Source: CALLVY01 sp937899855
GTDB taxonomy: Bacteria; Bacteroidota; Bacteroidia; Chitinophagales; Saprospiraceae
DNA: 64,000 nucleotides
Reading direction: 5' to 3'
Assembly: GCA_039820405.1 (NCBI GenBank)
Contig: JBCBQC010000003.1
Coordinates: forward strand, 1-64,000
Below the pieces are notes generated by a model. The model saw only the letters and a list, made by a program, of their open reading frames with translations, did no database searches and was not told the DNA's origin. The position numbers and the translations under genes are program-made. Shown here piece by piece: positions 10,001 through 18,099 of the stretch; positions within the stretch are counted from its first letter, which is position 1; every line of letters starts with the position of its first letter.

Positions 10001-13000
10001 ATCGTCGCGTCGAGATCGGTCGTTGCGAAGCGGTAGACCGTACCCTGTAAAGTAGGTGTACCCAAAGTCGTCTTGGTACTGCCGATGGGGTATTCTTTTT
10101 GGACGGAGCCCTCCACCAGCAGAATACTCTGGGTAGCCGGGATGTCTACTTCCACCCACAGCTCCTTGACGTAGCCCAGTTTGGAACTCAAGATGTCGAT
10201 CGAAGTGCTGACGATCGGCGAGCAAGGATCGTTGGCCTCCGCGCTACCATCAATCCGCACCTGCATGCCCGCTTCCTGCGGATCGACGAAGAGCGAATAC
10301 TCGTTGTAGGGGCAGGTCACCCCCGCAAAAGTCGTGGGGTAGGCATCGCAATTGTAGCCCGTATAGACCTTTAGCTCATCGATGGTACAGCGATCGTAGG
10401 TAGCCGTGACCCGGTAATTTTTCGTCTTGTTTTTGGCGATGTCACCCAGTTGGTAAAAGTCGCCCTGCTTACTTAGGACGCTGTTGTTGCTGAGGTCCAT
10501 GACTTCGATGACGTCGATGTCCCAGCTTGGGGCGTAAAAATGTACCCAAGCGTTTTCGGCATTGCCCCGATTCGAGGAGTTCTTGACCTTGATGTCCCAA
10601 CTCACCGTCGTCTCAATACCGTTCTTGGTTTGCTGGGTCGAACTCACCGTAATGTCGCCCCGGTTGTACTTGATCCGATCGGTCCCCGAATAAACACTGG
10701 TCACATTCCCACTGAGGATATCTGCCTCTTGGAAATAATAATCCCAAGTGATGTTTTCGTTGACCCCCGTCGTCAGGTTACACTCGGGATCCAGCCGCAG
10801 GTATACCTTTCCATCAAAGCCATCGTCACTTCGGTTGATGTTGCCGCCGTTTTCCACGAGGTACTGCGACAGGTCAAAGGTGTAGGTATTGCCCACCACC
10901 GAGGTGGGGCTGATGCTATTTTGCGTTTCTTTTTGTTTGTTATTCGTCGAAGTCGTTCGATTTTGTTCCATCCACATCTCCGTGACGGCATAGCCCGTGG
11001 GGATGGTCACCGTCAGGTCTTTGATGATGGCCCAGTGGCGGTATTCAAAGGGAAACAAATCCCCTCCCGCATAATTGGTACAGCAATCCCCGATGCTCAG
11101 CAAGTAACTTTGCTCCACCCGTTTGTCACAGCCATTGACGCTGTAGTTGTTGGTGGATTCGGTTTTAAAATAGTAGCCGATCATCGTCAGATTACCCGCC
11201 CAGGAATCGCACTGGAATTGGTTGGCGCTGTTCGTTGGGTTGGCGATGTCGGACAGGTAAAAACTATTGGTCATCGCGATTTGCTCCACGGCCCCGCCGA
11301 TATTGCTCGTCACCTGGTAGCGGGGCACCAGCGTGATTTGATCACCCTCCCCAAATTCAAAATTGCTAAAGGTCGAACAACCATTGGCCACCAAGGTGGC
11401 TACGCTAAAGTCAAAGTCGGCCTTTAAGGTACTGGTCGTCGAACTCGTCATCCCAACGGATTCGCAGGTCAGGGTCTGGCCCGTACTCTGATCGTATACT
11501 TCTACTCGGGCATCGAGCAGTGTGAGGTAGGCTCCGTTGGGAATGTTGGTGCTGGCGTAGCCGTAGCTCCAGGAGGGATAGCTGCTGGAGGTTTTTACCG
11601 TTCCGATAAAAGTCGTGCTAAAGGTATCGCCCACCATCACCCGCTGACGCTGGATGCGATTGAAGTCCAAACTCCCCGCCGCATCGGGCAAACCATCTTG
11701 GTCATTGTCGGCTTGGCCCAAGCTGGTCCGCTGGGGACTAAACGATTGAAAAGCCAAACCCTCCCCACAGGGTCCCGGGCAGTGCAAATAGGTCTCCGCC
11801 GTTTCGTAGCAACTCAGTGGCAGGGTGTAGGGTGGACTACAACTGTCGTCCATACCGTAGAACAATTGCATGCCCACCGTGGCGGCGCCATCACTGCCAT
11901 TGCTACAGTTGGCGGTAAGTTGGAGGTTAAACTCCGAACGCGTCAGGGTAAAGGGAATTGGCAGGGCGTAACGCGCCGTCAGCACGCCACTGTTATAATT
12001 GACCGAGCTGGGCGTCCAAGTATTGGCACCACTGCGGAACACCAGGTCGTTGCTGTTCCCACTCCAATCCAAACCGGCGGGAATGTCAAACTGCGCCTCG
12101 AAATAAGGATTGTTGCCTTCGGGCAAATTCAAAGTCGCGCTGGATAAAATAAAATTGTACCCCCCCACTTGACCGTTAGACAGGTCCGCCGGGTTTTCTA
12201 CAAAAAAGGAAAAGGATTTATCTTTGGTTTCCTGCCCGGTAGCCGAATCGCTGTAGTCGTTGCTTTGGCAGGCGTCTTCGTAAGTCACCTTGTATTTCCA
12301 ACCAATCAAATCGAGGGCCCCGCAAAAATCGGTCGGACAGGTATAGCTGTTCCAGATGATCGCGTAGGTATCTCCCGGTGGCAGGTTGGGTAGGTCGAGG
12401 GTAAAGCGCTTTTTGGCATCCGCTCCCAAGCAGGCGTACTCCTCGGTATTGGTCGTATTGGCACTACTGCTGGGGCTAATGCTGGTCCAAGCGCCGCCGT
12501 TGACCTGGTACTGGATGCTCCCAATGTCCAGACGCGAAAACTGAGGATCGTTGTTTTGCTCAATCTGTACCTGTAGGTTATTGGCGGGCCCGTTGCCGTT
12601 GTTGGTCAGGGTCAGGGCTTGGGCGTCCGGGCTACCAGTGATGCAGGTGTTGAAGTTGACGGTTGGGGTGATGTTCAGGTCGGGTAGAAAAAGAGAGACC
12701 GTGGTGTAGGGAAATTCGTTATTGCTATTTTCGGTCTGACCATCACAACCCCAGACGGCGTAGATTTCGGAAGAGATATCGGAACAGCCGATGACCTGAA
12801 AAGTTTGGGTCACGGTGATCGACTCGTTGCGATCGAGCCAACCGTCCCCGTTGCCCGTCCCCGTAAAGTCACTGGCGCTAAACACGATTTCATCATTGCC
12901 CGAGCCGATGACGCCCAAAGAGGTAGCGGTCAGGTCGAGCCCACCGCTACGAATATCCTTCAGGGTAAAGGTCGACAATTTCCCGTAGCCCCCATTGATG

Positions 13001-13551
13001 ATCGTTACGTCCCGCGTAAAGACCTCCCCAACGTAAGCGCTGCGATTGACCGAGTTGACATCGATAATCGACAGGGCGGGATAAATAATATTGTAGGCCG
13101 AACTTTGTCCCGACTCAGCACTGCCGCTACCATAATTAACGGTAATCGAATTGCGAAAGACCGACCCACCCTTGTGGCGGCTCATGGCCGTAAAATCCGC
13201 CGAGGCCGAAAAGGTAAAGCTGATCGTCTGGCCCGCGGGCAAGGGGTTGGCAGTAAAGGTCAGGGCCCTGGAATTACTAGTACTCTGCGCCTGTACGTTG
13301 AAGGCACTGGATTCGCTAAAATCGCCTTCGTAGACCAAACCGTTGGGCAGTGCGATATCGATGCTCAGATTGCTCAGTGGCGTACTCGCTTCGTTGGTAA
13401 AACTGAATCCAAAGGTGGCTTGGTCGCCGCAGACTTCGACATCGGTGGGCACCGATAAACTAAAACTAAAGTCCTGACCGGAAGTACTAAATGGGTTAAG
13501 GTAAAGCAGCAGGCATAACAAGCCTGGCCACAGTGTAGAGTTTCCCTCCAT
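7084..13551 (-). CDS. Giant secreted T9SS adhesin with seven FG-GAP/VCBS-like repeats, ASPIC/UnbV domain and type A sorting domain
   Basis: 2155 residues. A signal peptide (about 1-25) and a long region of DUF11/CARDB-like beta-sandwiches (about 30-1240) lead into seven tandem FG-GAP-type repeats (about 1250-1605), each with WGDYDNDGDLDLFV and a later NNGDGSF-type strand; the Asp-rich loops should bind Ca2+. An ASPIC/UnbV domain (about 1610-1690), an SdrD B-like segment (HDENGNCQYDDGE) and a DPNDILVNPQGP-type beta domain follow. The end (about 2080-2155) is a type A T9SS sorting domain beginning LAPNPMSDYSEV. Export is therefore through T9SS to the cell surface, with cleavage and anchoring expected. 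Its place inside the polysaccharide operon suggests a matrix or adhesion protein made with the EPS (inference). The upstream gap of 134 bp shows no clear promoter. Confidence 0.88.
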   Translation of the reverse strand: MEGNSTLWPGLLCLLLYLNPFSTSGQDFSFSLSVPTDVEVCGDQATFGFSFTNEASTPLSNLSIDIALPNGLVYEGDFSESSAFNVQAQSTSNSRALTFTANPLPAGQTISFTFSASADFTAMSRHKGGSVFRNSITVNYGSGSAESGQSSAYNIIYPALSIIDVNSVNRSAYVGEVFTRDVTIINGGYGKLSTFTLKDIRSGGLDLTATSLGVIGSGNDEIVFSASDFTGTGNGDGWLDRNESITVTQTFQVIGCSDISSEIYAVWGCDGQTENSNNEFPYTTVSLFLPDLNITPTVNFNTCITGSPDAQALTLTNNGNGPANNLQVQIEQNNDPQFSRLDIGSIQYQVNGGAWTSISPSSSANTTNTEEYACLGADAKKRFTLDLPNLPPGDTYAIIWNSYTCPTDFCGALDLIGWKYKVTYEDACQSNDYSDSATGQETKDKSFSFFVENPADLSNGQVGGYNFILSSATLNLPEGNNPYFEAQFDIPAGLDWSGNSNDLVFRSGANTWTPSSVNYNSGVLTARYALPIPFTLTRSEFNLQLTANCSNGSDGAATVGMQLFYGMDDSCSPPYTLPLSCYETAETYLHCPGPCGEGLAFQSFSPQRTSLGQADNDQDGLPDAAGSLDFNRIQRQRVMVGDTFSTTFIGTVKTSSSYPSWSYGYASTNIPNGAYLTLLDARVEVYDQSTGQTLTCESVGMTSSTTSTLKADFDFSVATLVANGCSTFSNFEFGEGDQITLVPRYQVTSNIGGAVEQIAMTNSFYLSDIANPTNSANQFQCDSWAGNLTMIGYYFKTESTNNYSVNGCDKRVEQSYLLSIGDCCTNYAGGDLFPFEYRHWAIIKDLTVTIPTGYAVTEMWMEQNRTTSTNNKQKETQNSISPTSVVGNTYTFDLSQYLVENGGNINRSDDGFDGKVYLRLDPECNLTTGVNENITWDYYFQEADILSGNVTSVYSGTDRIKYNRGDITVSSTQQTKNGIETTVSWDIKVKNSSNRGNAENAWVHFYAPSWDIDVIEVMDLSNNSVLSKQGDFYQLGDIAKNKTKNYRVTATYDRCTIDELKVYTGYNCDAYPTTFAGVTCPYNEYSLFVDPQEAGMQVRIDGSAEANDPCSPIVSTSIDILSSKLGYVKELWVEVDIPATQSILLVEGSVQKEYPIGSTKTTLGTPTLQGTVYRFATTDLDATIAASGLVGVSDITANEISLDFNLELQNNFENGERVEIRVGGLEACGDTLSTVTLQYDPNAVFGQLVGVGLDEAENSWGAAWGDYDNDGDPDLFVTNYEIDEPNQLYRNNGDGSFTLITTGSIVTDRASSIAASWGDYDNDGDLDLYVTNNIGYENFLYRNNGDGSFTSVLGDPIVNERGYSHGVSWGDYDNDGHLDLFVAEFFATRFNLLYHNNGDGTFTKVLTNVVSQEASSSVAGVWGDYDNDGDLDLFVANTNDENNHLYRNDGNGVFSKVASGAIVSDGGKSVGASWGDYDNDGDLDLFVANSGNQNNFLYANNGDGTFSKVSSGIVVNNGGDSHGSAWGDYDNDGDLDLVVTNDGPSNNFLYSNDGNGNFTAVDNNVTTDGGNSFGVAFADYNNDGDLDIFIANHEDGSVNFLYENERGSCSSNACVALVGTNSNAAAIGAKVELLATIRGQARWQTRYVTAQSGGGLGGQNDMRLHFGLGDAAQVDSIIVTWPSGYVQYLGSQSANNCLSITEDNGSKICGVAYHDENGNCQYDDGETLLANARIRVQPGDLSAYTNEAGAYAFTVPPGTYTVEEVSISKWDLVCPASVLTHTVTVTEMGAEYCQKDFGHQPSGTCPSQPDLEVSMATTAARVGFESLTAIQYKNTGTAKAYEVTLAVDFGPHIKPLESSRNWDSIENNVYYWTLDSLAIGTNQTIFIKDSVLTTATIGDTATLMATLLSPTTDCNTNNDVHRLEEEFTGAIDPNDILVNPQGPIKAHQQLTYRIRFQNVGNAPVETVRLEDELPEELDLESLELGIASHSYRFFVEDDRRLVWLFENIQLPDSTSNEVESHGFVTFRLRPAKDLEPGTTIDNQALIFFDSQAPVATNTVRNIIRPNGGEAPGQLSLAPNPMSDYSEVTIYGRRSGEVIGIQSVMIYSLTGELLLTRTAGGADAYRLEEESLQAGYYTVQAVGMDGKLYLGKLLIH
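8740..9800 (-). repeat. Tandem coding repeat, seven units of about 156 bp
   Basis: The FG-GAP coding units of the giant adhesin recur at a regular spacing of about 52 codons. A DNA block reading ATCGTTGTCGTAATCGCCCC on the plus strand is repeated nearly unchanged in six units and degenerates in the seventh (near 8800). Such conserved blocks allow recombination between units, so copy number may vary. Confidence 0.8.
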
Positions 13552-13685
13552 GGTGGTTTTTGTGTTTTATGTTGGTGTAATCAGTCGCCGTACTTGGCGT
13601 ACTCAATGGAGGGTAGTATATGGTAACCAAAGATCACTCCCGTTTTTGCAAGACCCTTGTTTTTACAGCGGGATTTGTGACCTTA

Positions 13686-14801
13686 CTAGACGGATACCTG
13701 ACGTTTTTTTGTCATGGGATGCACCGAAAGCAGTACCGTTTCGACCCCTTTGAGCAGCTCCGCATTGGAAAAATCGGCTGCGCGCCGCTGGGCCGTCTGC
13801 GCCATGATTCGGTACTCCTGGGGGTGCTGGGCCAAGTGATTGATCGCCGTTACTAGCGCCGTCAAATGTCGTTGGTCAATGAGGAAGCCTTCCCGGCCGT
13901 CGCTGACGATTTCGGCGGGGCCACCCACGGGTGGGGCGATACAGGGCAAGCCGTAGTGCATGCCTTCCAGGAGGGTCATCCCAAAGGTCTCGATCCACTG
14001 TTCGGGATGTGAAAGGTTGAGCAAGAGGTGAGCCGATCGGTAGAAAGGGTGGACGTTCGACTGTCGAGCATGACAGTGCAGGTTGCGCGGTAAGGTATGT
14101 TCCGCAAAGTACTCAGCGATTTCCGGCGCCTCGGCGTTGAGCACCAATTCAAAGGTGTGTTCGGGCAACTGACGCGCCAAATCCACAAAAACGTCGACTC
14201 CCTTGTAAGCTTTGAGCGAGCACAACATCAGGACGCGCAAGGCCTCAGTTTCACCGGGCGCCACTTCCACCACCTGCGCCGCCGCCTTAAACTTTTCCGA
14301 CAGCGCATTCGGTACCACCGCATCCGCTACGCCCACCAGGGCCTCTTCCTCCGCCAAGTAATGCGATACAAAAATGACCTTGCTTGCCGTCAGTCGCGCC
14401 ACCCAGCGTAGGAAGCGCTTCAGCAGGCGGGGCCTTACCGATACTTCGTGCAGGTGATAGACCACCGGCTTGTCCATCCACCAAGCCGCCAACGCCGCGC
14501 CAAAGGGCAAGAGCGTATTGATGTAGATCATTCCCAACTCCCGTCGCCGCGACCGCAGCAACCAAAACAACTGCCACTGGCTCCACAAAAACAAAACCAG
14601 CCGCCAGTAGCGATTGCCCACCCAGGGATAACTAAAGTGTCGGTAAGTAACCGGAAGGTTGGACAGAAAGCCCTCGCGATCCGCGCTGGTATACATTTCA
14701 CAATCGTAGCCTTGTCCCGCCAAGCCTTCCACCACGGTGGAAAAAATCAGTGGGCTGCCACTGTAATCATTGAGTAGGTGAACACAAGCAATTTTTTTCA
14801 T
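13686..14801 (-). CDS. GT4 family glycosyltransferase
   Basis: 371 residues with two Rossmann halves. The C-terminal half has the GT4 donor-site E-x7-E signature in ETFGMTLLEGMHYGLP (about 268-283), followed by a GGPAEIV loop. The N-terminal half begins KKIACVHLLNDYSGSPL, which fits the acceptor-binding part of EPS transferases. Its start overlaps the stop of the upstream transferase as ATGA, so the two are translationally coupled. It should add one sugar to the lipid-linked repeat unit at the cytoplasmic membrane face. Sugar and linkage are unknown. Confidence 0.85.
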   Translation of the reverse strand: MKKIACVHLLNDYSGSPLIFSTVVEGLAGQGYDCEMYTSADREGFLSNLPVTYRHFSYPWVGNRYWRLVLFLWSQWQLFWLLRSRRRELGMIYINTLLPFGAALAAWWMDKPVVYHLHEVSVRPRLLKRFLRWVARLTASKVIFVSHYLAEEEALVGVADAVVPNALSEKFKAAAQVVEVAPGETEALRVLMLCSLKAYKGVDVFVDLARQLPEHTFELVLNAEAPEIAEYFAEHTLPRNLHCHARQSNVHPFYRSAHLLLNLSHPEQWIETFGMTLLEGMHYGLPCIAPPVGGPAEIVSDGREGFLIDQRHLTALVTAINHLAQHPQEYRIMAQTAQRRAADFSNAELLKGVETVLLSVHPMTKKRQVSV

Positions 14802-16066
14802 CCGACGGGAATTTCAATTTTGGAAGGACTATTTTCGGCCGCTAGCATTTCGGCGTAGAGCACTCTGAGGATTTCCCCCTTGCGCTCCCAGGTAAAGGTG
14901 GTGGCGTGTCGCTGACGGGCGCCGAGCGCCAATTGCGCCCGCAGGGGCCGGTCGTGGTACAGCAGCCGCAACTGCTCCGCCAGGGCTGCCACCGTAGTTT
15001 CGTAACTGGCGTAGGGAACCTTCCGGCCACAGGTCGCATCCACAAATTCGCCCGGCCCGGGATTGTCGAGGCAGAGGATGGGCAGACCCGCCGCCAGGGC
15101 TTCGGGGACCACCATGCCGGCCCCCTCGTGCGAGGGAAAGCAAAACAGGGCCGCCCGTCGGTAAATGTCCCACAAGTCCTTTTGCTCAATCCACTCAATC
15201 CACTTGATCCCCGCCTCTACGGACAGCTCCCGAGCCAGGGCCCGCAGGCGTTCGCGCTCGGGCCCCTTGCCCACCAGCGTCAACTGCACCTGGCCCCGCT
15301 CCGCCGCGGACAAACCGCGGTAAAACTGAGCAAAGGCACGAATGGTCAGGTCAAAACCCTTCAGCGGTACGAAACGTCCTACCGACAGGATTTCAAAATC
15401 CACCAAGGGGGTTACCGTACGCTCGGGGAGAGAATTCGCCCCTACCGCGGGCAAGCGGCGTACCTTGGTGGCCAGACGCGGCGAACGACGGGCCACTTGG
15501 CTGTTGATCGCCAGAACGTGTTGGGCTTGGTTCTGGGCACGGCGTAGGAAGGGATCATAGCGCCAGAAGCAGCGCTTGGTCCACCACTTGAGGCGGTGTA
15601 GCCAGAGGGCGCGCCAGCCGTAGGGCCCGCGGATAAATTCGGCGGGATAATCGGGATGGTGTCCCACGGGGCCCCACACCAGGGGCTTGCCCAGTTGGCC
15701 CAGAAAAGTGGGCGTCCAATCGTTGTGGAAATTGAGGTTGTGCGCCAGGTCGAAGGCAATCTGGCGGCGGCGAATAAAGCCGGGGATGCTGGCTTGCCAG
15801 AGGTAGAAGTACAACAGTGCGCCCCGATTTTTTCGCTTCCAAAAACGCAGGTAGTACGGCCAATCAAAATAGCAGAATTGTAGGTTGTCGCGACCGGGGA
15901 ATCGGTGCTCGGCGAGGTAGCGCTCGATGTCCGCTTGGTTATTTTCTCGGGTGATCGCCACGACGCGGTGGTGGCGAGCGATTTGCAAAAGCATGTTCCA
16001 GGCGGTACCGTCTTCGGATCCTTTGTAGGGATTGACGGCGTAGCAAGTGAGGAGGATGGTTTTCAT
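14798..16066 (-). CDS. GT4 family glycosyltransferase
   Basis: 422 residues. The start, KTILLTCYAVNPYKGSEDG, resembles the glycine-containing N-terminal loop of GT4 enzymes. The donor-binding half has SVGRFVPLKGFDL (about 230-242) and EGAGMVVPEALAAGLPIL (about 325-342), with the paired glutamates of the family. It overlaps the acetyltransferase upstream and the GT4 gene downstream by 4 bp each (ATGA). Together these genes build the EPS repeat unit. Nothing indicates the specific sugar. Confidence 0.85.
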   Translation of the reverse strand: MKTILLTCYAVNPYKGSEDGTAWNMLLQIARHHRVVAITRENNQADIERYLAEHRFPGRDNLQFCYFDWPYYLRFWKRKNRGALLYFYLWQASIPGFIRRRQIAFDLAHNLNFHNDWTPTFLGQLGKPLVWGPVGHHPDYPAEFIRGPYGWRALWLHRLKWWTKRCFWRYDPFLRRAQNQAQHVLAINSQVARRSPRLATKVRRLPAVGANSLPERTVTPLVDFEILSVGRFVPLKGFDLTIRAFAQFYRGLSAAERGQVQLTLVGKGPERERLRALARELSVEAGIKWIEWIEQKDLWDIYRRAALFCFPSHEGAGMVVPEALAAGLPILCLDNPGPGEFVDATCGRKVPYASYETTVAALAEQLRLLYHDRPLRAQLALGARQRHATTFTWERKGEILRVLYAEMLAAENSPSKIEIPVG

Positions 16067-16803
16067 AATTCAACGCTCATTTCGGTGGGTAGGGAAGGAG
16101 GTTTGGCATTGGTCTGTGGCAACTGGCGTAGGACGCGGGCCGGTACACCCGCAACTAGCGAGTGGGGCGGTACCGAACGGGTCACCACGGCACCAGCGGC
16201 AATGACGCAGTGTTCGCCAATGCTCACCCCATCGAGGATGGTCACCTTGGCCCCAATCCAACAATTTTTCCCAATCCGAATGCCCCGTCGCCGCACGCCC
16301 TGCAAACGGATCGGAACATCCGGCAATTCGTAGCGGTGGTTTTCGGGATGACAACTCAGGTACTGCCCGATGATGCAATCCTCCCCAATCTCCAATCCCC
16401 CCGCGCCACCTAGGTAGGCAAATTCTCCCAACCCCACATTGTTGCCAATCCGAATGCCCTCCCCCACTTGATTGAAAGAGGTGGAGACGACCAAGCGGCT
16501 AAACGCGCCAATGCGCACTCCGTCACCCAGCACGAGTTTACTGCGCCCTAGGGCGCTGAGGTACACCTGGTCTTCCAGTTGCACCCAGCGCCCCAGCTGC
16601 ATGTTTCGGGCGTTGAATAAGCGGACGCCAGTCCCGAAAAAACGACCCCAGGGAGCGTGGCCCCACCGGAGTAAACGCAGTGCTCTCCATTGCCCCCACA
16701 ACTTTGACCACAGCAATTCGAGGAGCAAACCATTCGATACCTGAGCATCGAATTGGAAGTTGGGATTCTTCCGACGAATCCAATAGATTAATAATGCTTT
16801 CAT
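16063..16803 (-). CDS. Hexapeptide-repeat O-acetyltransferase (left-handed beta-helix)
   Basis: The start at 16803 (MKALLIYWIRR) is chosen because it forms an ATGA overlap with the upstream stop; a longer reading would add nine unlikely residues. The protein is then 246 residues. From about residue 75 it consists of hexapeptide repeats (for example IRIGNNVGLGEFAYLGGAG). The catalytic His-containing loop is SCHPENHRYE, and the family end motif is GAGAVVTRSVPPHSLVAGVPA with a final VLRQL helix. It should acetylate a sugar of the polysaccharide from acetyl-CoA in the cytoplasm, in the manner of maltose/galactoside O-acetyltransferases found in EPS clusters. Confidence 0.85.
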   Translation of the reverse strand: MKALLIYWIRRKNPNFQFDAQVSNGLLLELLWSKLWGQWRALRLLRWGHAPWGRFFGTGVRLFNARNMQLGRWVQLEDQVYLSALGRSKLVLGDGVRIGAFSRLVVSTSFNQVGEGIRIGNNVGLGEFAYLGGAGGLEIGEDCIIGQYLSCHPENHRYELPDVPIRLQGVRRRGIRIGKNCWIGAKVTILDGVSIGEHCVIAAGAVVTRSVPPHSLVAGVPARVLRQLPQTNAKPPSLPTEMSVEL

Positions 16804-18098
16804 AGTTGAACCTTTTTGTAATGCTGCCAAATAAGTTGGAGGGTGTCCGCTTTTTCTTCGTTCTCAATGGCTAGGTAATATTCTCCGGTCCCTCCCCGCT
16901 CTTGTCCAAGTTGGTCAAAGAGCTGTCGGTACCGATCGGTGAGTTGTTGGATGTCCTCCCGGGGCAGTTCCTGTTTACGCGCCCGAATCACTTCGGGACG
17001 GGCGTAGAGAAAAAAGTTCAGTTGGGGCTTGTGGATAAAACGGTAGAGGAAACGCGGCAGCCGATCATCGAGTTGCAAGTTCGACCGCCGACCGTCGACG
17101 ATAAAGTCAAAGTAGTAGCGATCGTACAGGACGATGTAGGAGCGCAGGTGGTAGCGAAAAAAGATGTAAAACTGGCCCAGCAAATAATCGGCGTAGTAGT
17201 AGCCAAAGCGCAGCGCGGACGACCAGCCGCTGCGGTTTTGACCCTGCCGGGGCAGCCGCGTGGCCGCCCGTTGCTCCGCCGCCCGTTTGCCGTAGCGGTA
17301 GGCACTCAAGATGGGAATGAGCGAAGGCCGGTGACGCAGCACCACGACCTTACGGCGGTACTTGCGCTGTAGCGTCGCCCGTACGGCCTCGATGATCGTA
17401 CTCTTACCCGCACCATCTACCCCGCTAAAGCTGATGCTCATCCCCCGATTTTGACCAAAGCCCACCAGCACTCCACAGTAATGGCGCAGCCAGCGCCCCG
17501 TACGGCGCAGCCAGTGATTGGCACGCCGCGCGTGCAGACCGTCGATGATCCGCCAACGCCACTCCGGACGGTATTCGCCCAGTTCACTCCAGGCACCGAC
17601 CCACAGTCCGTACCGTTCTTGGAGCTGGCGCTTCATGGAGGCCTGTACCGTGGGACTCAAGCTTGCGAAGTAATCCAAATATTTTTCGGGAATGGGGGCG
17701 TAGTTGAGCCAATTGAAAAGCAACAGGTGTTCGATCAAATGCTCCGGACTACACACCCGCAAACCCGCCGCATTGACGCGGGCCCCGGATTGGACCACTT
17801 CGGTGGACAGGTAGCGCAGGGACTTTCGAAAAAATCCAAATAGAAAATCGACCTGTAAAAAGGTATCGTCGTGGAAGTACAAAAACAGTTGCCACATGGT
17901 TGCTTGGCGACGGACTTGGTAGTTGTCGATACCCCGCCCTTGAAGCAGGATGGGCAGGATCTCCGCCGTTTGCGGCCGACTCAGCAGCAGGTCGATATCC
18001 GCATCCTCTTCTTCCGCTCCGGTGTGTTTGAGCAATACGTAGTCCCGACCATCTAGCTGGCCAAAGAGGTGTTGGATCCATTGTGTCTTAAGTGTCAT
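16800..18098 (-). CDS. Nucleotidyltransferase-like domain fused to thymidylate-kinase-like P-loop kinase
   Basis: The start at 18098 (MTLKTQWIQHLFGQL) is one base after the upstream stop; 432 residues. The N-terminal part (about 1-210) carries a DADIDLLL motif (about 33-40) and a later LQVDFLF acid, like the metal-binding aspartates of nucleotidyltransferase-fold proteins. The C-terminal part (about 217-430) is a P-loop kinase with FSGVDGAGKST (about 222-232) and a DRYYFDF box (about 328-334), both as in thymidylate kinase. True Tmk is about 210 residues with no such N-terminal domain, so a housekeeping Tmk role is unlikely. Placed between the polymerase and the acetyltransferase, it may phosphorylate or modify a glycan or lipid carrier (inference). 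The substrate is unknown. Confidence 0.72.
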   Translation of the reverse strand: MTLKTQWIQHLFGQLDGRDYVLLKHTGAEEEDADIDLLLSRPQTAEILPILLQGRGIDNYQVRRQATMWQLFLYFHDDTFLQVDFLFGFFRKSLRYLSTEVVQSGARVNAAGLRVCSPEHLIEHLLLFNWLNYAPIPEKYLDYFASLSPTVQASMKRQLQERYGLWVGAWSELGEYRPEWRWRIIDGLHARRANHWLRRTGRWLRHYCGVLVGFGQNRGMSISFSGVDGAGKSTIIEAVRATLQRKYRRKVVVLRHRPSLIPILSAYRYGKRAAEQRAATRLPRQGQNRSGWSSALRFGYYYADYLLGQFYIFFRYHLRSYIVLYDRYYFDFIVDGRRSNLQLDDRLPRFLYRFIHKPQLNFFLYARPEVIRARKQELPREDIQQLTDRYRQLFDQLGQERGGTGEYYLAIENEEKADTLQLIWQHYKKVQL

Positions 18099-18099
18099 G

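Noticed and set aside
16800..18098. Housekeeping thymidylate kinase
   Set aside because: It is twice the usual length, has an extra N-terminal domain and sits inside an EPS cluster with coupled translation.
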